From Paracoccus albus (GTDB lineage Bacteria > Pseudomonadota > Alphaproteobacteria > Rhodobacterales > Rhodobacteraceae): a stretch of DNA of 64,000 bases. Numbering within the stretch: position 1 is the first letter of the stretch; every line of letters starts with the position of its first letter. The translations under genes and the position numbers were made by a program. Below the pieces are notes generated by a model. It had not been told where the DNA came from and ran no database searches. It saw nothing but the letters and a program-made list of their open reading frames with translations. Below, one piece after another: positions 60,395 to 64,000 of this stretch. The DNA lies in assembly GCF_027913035.1 (NCBI RefSeq), contig NZ_CP115775.1, positions 496,001-560,000 of the forward strand, in the 5' to 3' direction.

Positions 60395-60479
60395 CGCCGG
60401 ATTATCCGCCGTGACGCGACGGCGGGGCTTTTCGCCGCAGCACCGCCGCGCCATTCTGCCCCCAAGCAGGAGGATTGCC

Positions 60480-61250
60480 ATGACATATGAAACCATCACC
60501 TTCGCAAAGAAGGACGGAATCGCGACGCTGATGCTCAACCGTCCGGAGGTCATGAATGCGCTGAGCACGAAGATGCGCGCAGAAATCACACAGGCTCTGG
60601 AAAGTCTTGATGAGGATGTGCGCTGTGTCGTGATGACCGGGGCAGGGGCCGGTTTCTGTTCCGGGCAGGATCTCAGCGATGCGGCGGCCGCCGCCGATAT
60701 CGAGGGCACGCTGCGCCGCGAATATGAGCCGATGCTGAACGCGGTGATCAATTGCCGCGCCCCTGTGATCGCCGCCGTCAATGGTGTCGCGGCAGGCGCA
60801 GGTGCAAATCTGGCACTGGCGGCTGATGTCGTGATCGCGGTCGAGAGCGCATATTTCACACAGGCTTTCACGAAGATCGGCCTGATCCCCGATGCTGGCG
60901 GCACGTGGGTCCTGCCGCGCCTTGTCGGGAATGCACGGGCTGCGGGCATGATGTTGTTCGCCGACAAGATCCCGGCACCTCAGGCGGCAGAGTGGGGGAT
61001 GATCTGGCAATCCGTGCCAGAGCCGGAGTTTGTCGAAACGGTCGGTGCGCGGGCCAGCCAGCTCGCCTCTGGTCCGACCGGCGCTTATCTGTCGGTTCGC
61101 GAAGCGCTGCGGGCGTCGGGCGCCAATGACTTCGCAACTCAGCTTGAACTGGAAGCGAAGCTACAAGGCAAAGCCGGTCGCAGCGCCGATTTCGTCGAGG
61201 GTGTCACCGCCTTTCAACAAAAGCGGCAGCCAAGTTTTACGGGGCGTTAA
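60480..61250 (+). CDS. Enoyl-CoA hydratase/isomerase, PaaG-like
   Basis: 256 residues of the crotonase fold: GAGAGFCSGQDLSDA near 56-70 forms the oxyanion hole, AAVNGVAAGAGANLALAADV near 98-117, and IGLIPDAGGTW near 132-142. An Asp takes the usual acid position, as in isomerases such as 1,2-epoxyphenylacetyl-CoA isomerase PaaG. No other paa gene is near. AGGAGG lies eight bases before the ATG. Confidence 0.88.
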   Translation: MTYETITFAKKDGIATLMLNRPEVMNALSTKMRAEITQALESLDEDVRCVVMTGAGAGFCSGQDLSDAAAAADIEGTLRREYEPMLNAVINCRAPVIAAVNGVAAGAGANLALAADVVIAVESAYFTQAFTKIGLIPDAGGTWVLPRLVGNARAAGMMLFADKIPAPQAAEWGMIWQSVPEPEFVETVGARASQLASGPTGAYLSVREALRASGANDFATQLELEAKLQGKAGRSADFVEGVTAFQQKRQPSFTGR

Positions 61251-61813
61251 AGCGTTGAACTCGAAACTTGAATTTGGACTTCCCGGCGATGTTTTTTCGT
61301 GCTTCCATCCGATTGTGACGATGGACTATGTCAGCACCATTGCCATTGGCACTTCGGGTTCGGTTTAAGCGCGACGTCGTGAAAGTTTTGAGCGGGCTGA
61401 AGAGGGCTTTCCGGTTTGAAGTGTCCCTGGTTTGATGGACGGTTCTGCAGAAGCCCAGTGGGAGGTCCTGGCGGACGCACTTCGCGAGAAGCACGCGATT
61501 CTCTGCACCCTCACCGCGTTCGCCGTAGTGGGCAACGTCCTGTCTGATACAGTCATGGATCGTGGTAGAACATAGGTGATATCGCCGGTTCATTTCTGGT
61601 TTGGTGCGCTCATCGTGGAATCCCGTTGCAGCAGATCCTGGGTGATGTTGAAAGCGTGATCGCTTCCCGTGGTGCGCTTGAACTTGCGGCTGCGCAGAAT
61701 CTGTATGACGTTCTGGTACATCAGACTGCCGACGCGATGCTGGCCGACATGCAGGCCAACCTGATCCGTTTCGCAGTCATGCGCAGCGTACCATAAGGTT
61801 CCTTGTCGGCGGC
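61251..61813. other. 563-base stretch without a recognisable intact gene
   Basis: No gene can be supported. A minus-strand frame (61237-61593) overlaps the end of the hydratase gene and has low-complexity basic composition, so it is probably spurious. A plus-strand frame reads ILGDVESVIASRGALELAAA from 61635 and ends at a TAA at 61794 after a protein-like stretch, with no start codon or ribosome site; it may be the tail of a lost gene. The stretch marks the border between housekeeping genes and the hyu/AKR/VOC operon. Confidence 0.4.
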
Positions 61814-62479
61814 TTATAACAATTCGAAAGTGCCGTCCTCAGGAGAGTGCAGACAGCCAAGCCAAGCACTGCATCCAGCCACGCCAATGCCACCTTCCGG
61901 CGGCGTGAATAACTCGATGATAGTATCACCCCGCTCTAAGAACATAACTTCTGTCCTGCTGTCAGGCTGAAGCAGGGTGTGTTTTGCGACGATTTTACAG
62001 CCAATTTTCAGGAACAGCGAGGCTTCCTTACCGACCTCGTCACAGCAAATTCCAATATGATCGTGTCCCCAATGCGGTGAGCCGGTACTACCCTTTTTTG
62101 CACATAGTTCGATCAGGCTGCCTTCGGGACCATCAAAAAAAACATACCGGACGCCCTGTTCCCAGAACTCATCTATTTCTTCGGGGCCGTTCGGTGTCAT
62201 CGTATTGGCCAGGGTTCCGCCACGCGCCAGGCATTCGTGCATCGCAACATCGGTGTCGGGAACGGATAGTGCCAGATGTTGTGCTCGCAGCGCGCCGACA
62301 GTCTCGAATCTTTCGACAACGCGAAGCCTCTGATTTCCGAGCACCAGCTCAAGGCCAAACGCGTCGTCATGCGCCAAATCAAAGCCAAAAACTCTCTTGA
62401 GCATCTCGACGCCCGCAGCGACGTCGCACAAAGAAAGAACTGGTATGATTGCAGCGCCGTCCGACAATGAAAGCTTCAT
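61814..62479 (-). CDS. Two-domain VOC (glyoxalase/dioxygenase fold) protein
   Basis: 221 residues with two VOC modules: the first (about 8-130) ends in VFFDGPEGSLIELCAKKG, the second (about 134-215) holds HWGHDHIGICCDEVGK and a TIIELFTPP end. His and Glu in these are candidate metal ligands. Families with this fold include glyoxalases, extradiol dioxygenases and epimerases; the reaction is unknown. It follows the aldo/keto reductase gene by 18 bases. Base composition is less GC-rich than in the housekeeping part. Confidence 0.8.
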   Translation of the reverse strand: MKLSLSDGAAIIPVLSLCDVAAGVEMLKRVFGFDLAHDDAFGLELVLGNQRLRVVERFETVGALRAQHLALSVPDTDVAMHECLARGGTLANTMTPNGPEEIDEFWEQGVRYVFFDGPEGSLIELCAKKGSTGSPHWGHDHIGICCDEVGKEASLFLKIGCKIVAKHTLLQPDSRTEVMFLERGDTIIELFTPPEGGIGVAGCSAWLGCLHSPEDGTFELL

Positions 62480-62497
62480 TGCTGTCTAACCTTCGCT

Positions 62498-63526
62498 TTA
62501 TGTGTTTGAAGAGCGTGCCCACAGGTTGATGTCCGCTTCCACCGCATATTGATCAATCTCTTCGAGCTCTGCGGGGGTGAAATCGAGGTTATCAAGCGCC
62601 CCTACGCAATCCAGAACCTGTTGTGGCCGTGACGCCCCGATCAGGGCGGAGGTGATTGCGCCGCCGCGCAGGACCCAGGCAATTGCCATCTGGGCCAGTG
62701 TTTGACCACGCCGTTCCGCAATTGCGTTAAGCTTTCTGATATTGCCCAGCACTTCATCGGTCAGCATGTTCTGACTCAAAGAAGAATCGCTTGTCGCTCG
62801 ACTACCCTCGGGCACGCCGTTCAGATACTTGTTCGTGAGCATCCCCTGGGCGAGCGGCGTGAAGACGATGGAACCAATGCCAAGCTCGGAAAGTGTATCC
62901 TTCAGACCATCTCGTTCGATCCACCGGTTAAACATATTGTAGCTTGGTTGATGAATGAGACATGGCGTTCCAAGTTCGCTAAGGATCGCCTCTGCCTTCC
63001 GCGTCATCTCAGAATTGTAAGAGGAAATCCCGACATACAGCGCTTTTCCGGATCGAACGATCTGGTCAAGGGCACCCATTGTTTCCTCAAGCGGCGTTTC
63101 GGGATCGAACCGGTGGGAATAAAAGATGTCGACATAGTCGACCCCAAGTCGGGCCAGGCTCTGATCGCAGGATGCCAAAAGGTACTTCCTGCTGCCGCCG
63201 TTGCCGTATGGGCCGTCCCACATCTCCCAGCCGGCCTTGCTTGATATGACCAATTCATCCCGGTAGCCGCGAAAATCGTTTCGCAGGATTTCGCCAAAGG
63301 CCTCTTCGGCGCCACCGGCCGGCGGGCCATAATTGTTCGCCAGATCAAAATGGGTGATCCCGCTGTCGAAGGCGGCCTGACAGATAAGACGCTTTGTCTC
63401 ATGGGACGTATCGTGACCGAAATTATGCCAAAGCCCCAACGAAATCGCCGGTAGTTTCAGACCGCTCTTGCCGCAAGTGTTGTACACCATTTTATCATAG
63501 CGGTTGGCACTTGGTTGGTAGTTCAT
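62498..63526 (-). CDS. Aldo/keto reductase, YghZ (L-glyceraldehyde 3-phosphate reductase) type
   Basis: 342 residues of a TIM-barrel AKR. Catalytic residues are in FDLANNYGPPAGGAE (Asp and Tyr, near 60-74), ISSKAGWEMW (Lys near 99) and YSHRFDPETP (His near 140). Lengthwise and by motif it matches AKR14/YghZ, which reduces short aldehydes including methylglyoxal and L-glyceraldehyde 3-phosphate with NADPH. It lies 93 bases after a hyuB gene and 18 before the VOC gene, so those three seem cotranscribed. Confidence 0.9.
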   Translation of the reverse strand: MNYQPSANRYDKMVYNTCGKSGLKLPAISLGLWHNFGHDTSHETKRLICQAAFDSGITHFDLANNYGPPAGGAEEAFGEILRNDFRGYRDELVISSKAGWEMWDGPYGNGGSRKYLLASCDQSLARLGVDYVDIFYSHRFDPETPLEETMGALDQIVRSGKALYVGISSYNSEMTRKAEAILSELGTPCLIHQPSYNMFNRWIERDGLKDTLSELGIGSIVFTPLAQGMLTNKYLNGVPEGSRATSDSSLSQNMLTDEVLGNIRKLNAIAERRGQTLAQMAIAWVLRGGAITSALIGASRPQQVLDCVGALDNLDFTPAELEEIDQYAVEADINLWARSSNT

Positions 63527-63619
63527 TTGTTTGCCTTTTCCTTGATCCGGTATCCATTTGCGACCGTTGCTGCCCGGTCTCAGAATGGCTGCCGTGCAAT
63601 GTGGTTCCAGTGTCCGTTT

Positions 63620-64000
63620 TCAGTGAATTCGGGATTCGACCATGTCACGCTGGCGAGCTGCGTCATCCCTGTCCGAGGCCGGACCATAACCGCCGCCCCC
63701 CGCCGTTGCAATTTCCACAATCTGGCCCGGCCGCAAGTCGATCATACCATCAAACCGATCAACGCCGTCACCAAGGTCGAGGACGGTGCTGCTGCCATAA
63801 TCCCCGCCTTCAAGACCCCAGGGGCGCGACGTCAACCTTGATGTATCGATAGACAGCCGGCACTCAGCTTCGACGCGATAGACCCTTCGCACGCCCATAC
63901 CGCCTCGATAAGTGCCGGCGCCGCCAGAGCCGTCAACCAACTCGTAACGTAAGAGCGAAAGGGGGAACTCCCGCTCCAGCCCTTCGACGGGCAGGTTAGA
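63620..64000 (-). CDS. Hydantoinase B/oxoprolinase family protein, 3' part only
   Basis: 127 C-terminal codons; the gene continues beyond the right edge. DGSGGAGTYRGGMGVRRVYR and RPGQIVEIATAGGGGYGP are hallmark stretches of the HyuB C-terminus. It is a different copy from the hyuB at 25544, with no close resemblance except in family motifs. It heads the AKR-VOC operon seen here, and a hyuA gene is expected just outside. Confidence 0.9.
   Translation of the reverse strand, partial: SNLPVEGLEREFPLSLLRYELVDGSGGAGTYRGGMGVRRVYRVEAECRLSIDTSRLTSRPWGLEGGDYGSSTVLDLGDGVDRFDGMIDLRPGQIVEIATAGGGGYGPASDRDDAARQRDMVESRIH

Overview
The window is chromosomal DNA of a GC-rich alphaproteobacterium. It is most likely a member of the Rhodobacteraceae/Paracoccaceae close to Paracoccus. 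This rests on the protein families seen (stand-alone purL, an LdtR-type MarR regulator, a GH108 endolysin with a 3TM holin, rpmF-plsX-fabH, Ccm cytochrome c maturation) and on dense ATGA-coupled operons. It is inference from the sequence alone; no 16S rRNA gene is present.

Region by region. (1) 0.1-7.8 kb: a tctCBA tricarboxylate transporter operon, divergent from a TctDE two-component system. A periplasmic binding protein gene overlaps the kinase gene, and a multi-pass membrane protein follows. (2) 7.8-13.4 kb: histidine utilization genes hutF-hutI-hutU-hutD, divergent from the repressor gene hutC, with a palindromic operator candidate between. hutH and hutG are not in the window. (3) 13.5-18.5 kb: bdhA, a LysR regulator, a DUF1127 protein, a host-attachment-type protein, an aspartate-family aminotransferase, sdhE and an LdtR-like MarR regulator. 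(4) 18.5-30.2 kb: an accessory island with many decayed genes. It holds two genes that both lost their 5' ends at one junction, a FadR-type regulator, a frameshifted SDR, pieces of another SDR and of an ABC ATPase, an ATGA-coupled operon (TPP enzyme, hyuA, hyuB, broken aminotransferase, uronate-dehydrogenase-like enzyme) and a dead IS6 transposase. (5) 30.2-37.0 kb: a ROK regulator, divergent from a complete Pot-type ABC importer that is followed by a DUF1868 2H-phosphoesterase-like gene and an inositol-monophosphatase-family gene. (6) 37.0-38.3 kb: a dead IS5-family element, a short motif-rich spacer and tRNA-Gln(UUG). (7) 38.4-50.6 kb: mostly housekeeping genes (YhiN-type flavoprotein, tgt, rnd, tandem GNAT, fabH-plsX-rpmF, mobA, mrp, tpiA, erpA/iscA, purL). 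(8) 50.7-61.2 kb: a terminator and possible small RNA, a holin/endolysin pair, ccmE, murI, a 1133-residue indolepyruvate:ferredoxin oxidoreductase with a divergent LysR, ccmF-ccmH and an enoyl-CoA hydratase. (9) 61.2-64.0 kb: about 560 bp without a recognisable gene, then a minus-strand operon (second hyuB entering from beyond the right edge, an aldo/keto reductase, a two-domain VOC protein).

The most promising candidate for an undescribed system is the 30.2-37.0 kb cluster. An importer, a 2H phosphoesterase fold and an IMPase-fold phosphatase sit head to tail under a sugar-type regulator. That suggests uptake of a small phosphodiester, opening to a monophosphate, and release of the polyol or sugar. 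A second candidate is the tctDE-coupled binding protein with no ABC partner genes, which looks like a periplasmic co-sensor. The hyu/TPP operon may also define an uncharacterised catabolic route, but decay of its aminotransferase and of neighbouring genes suggests the island is being lost.
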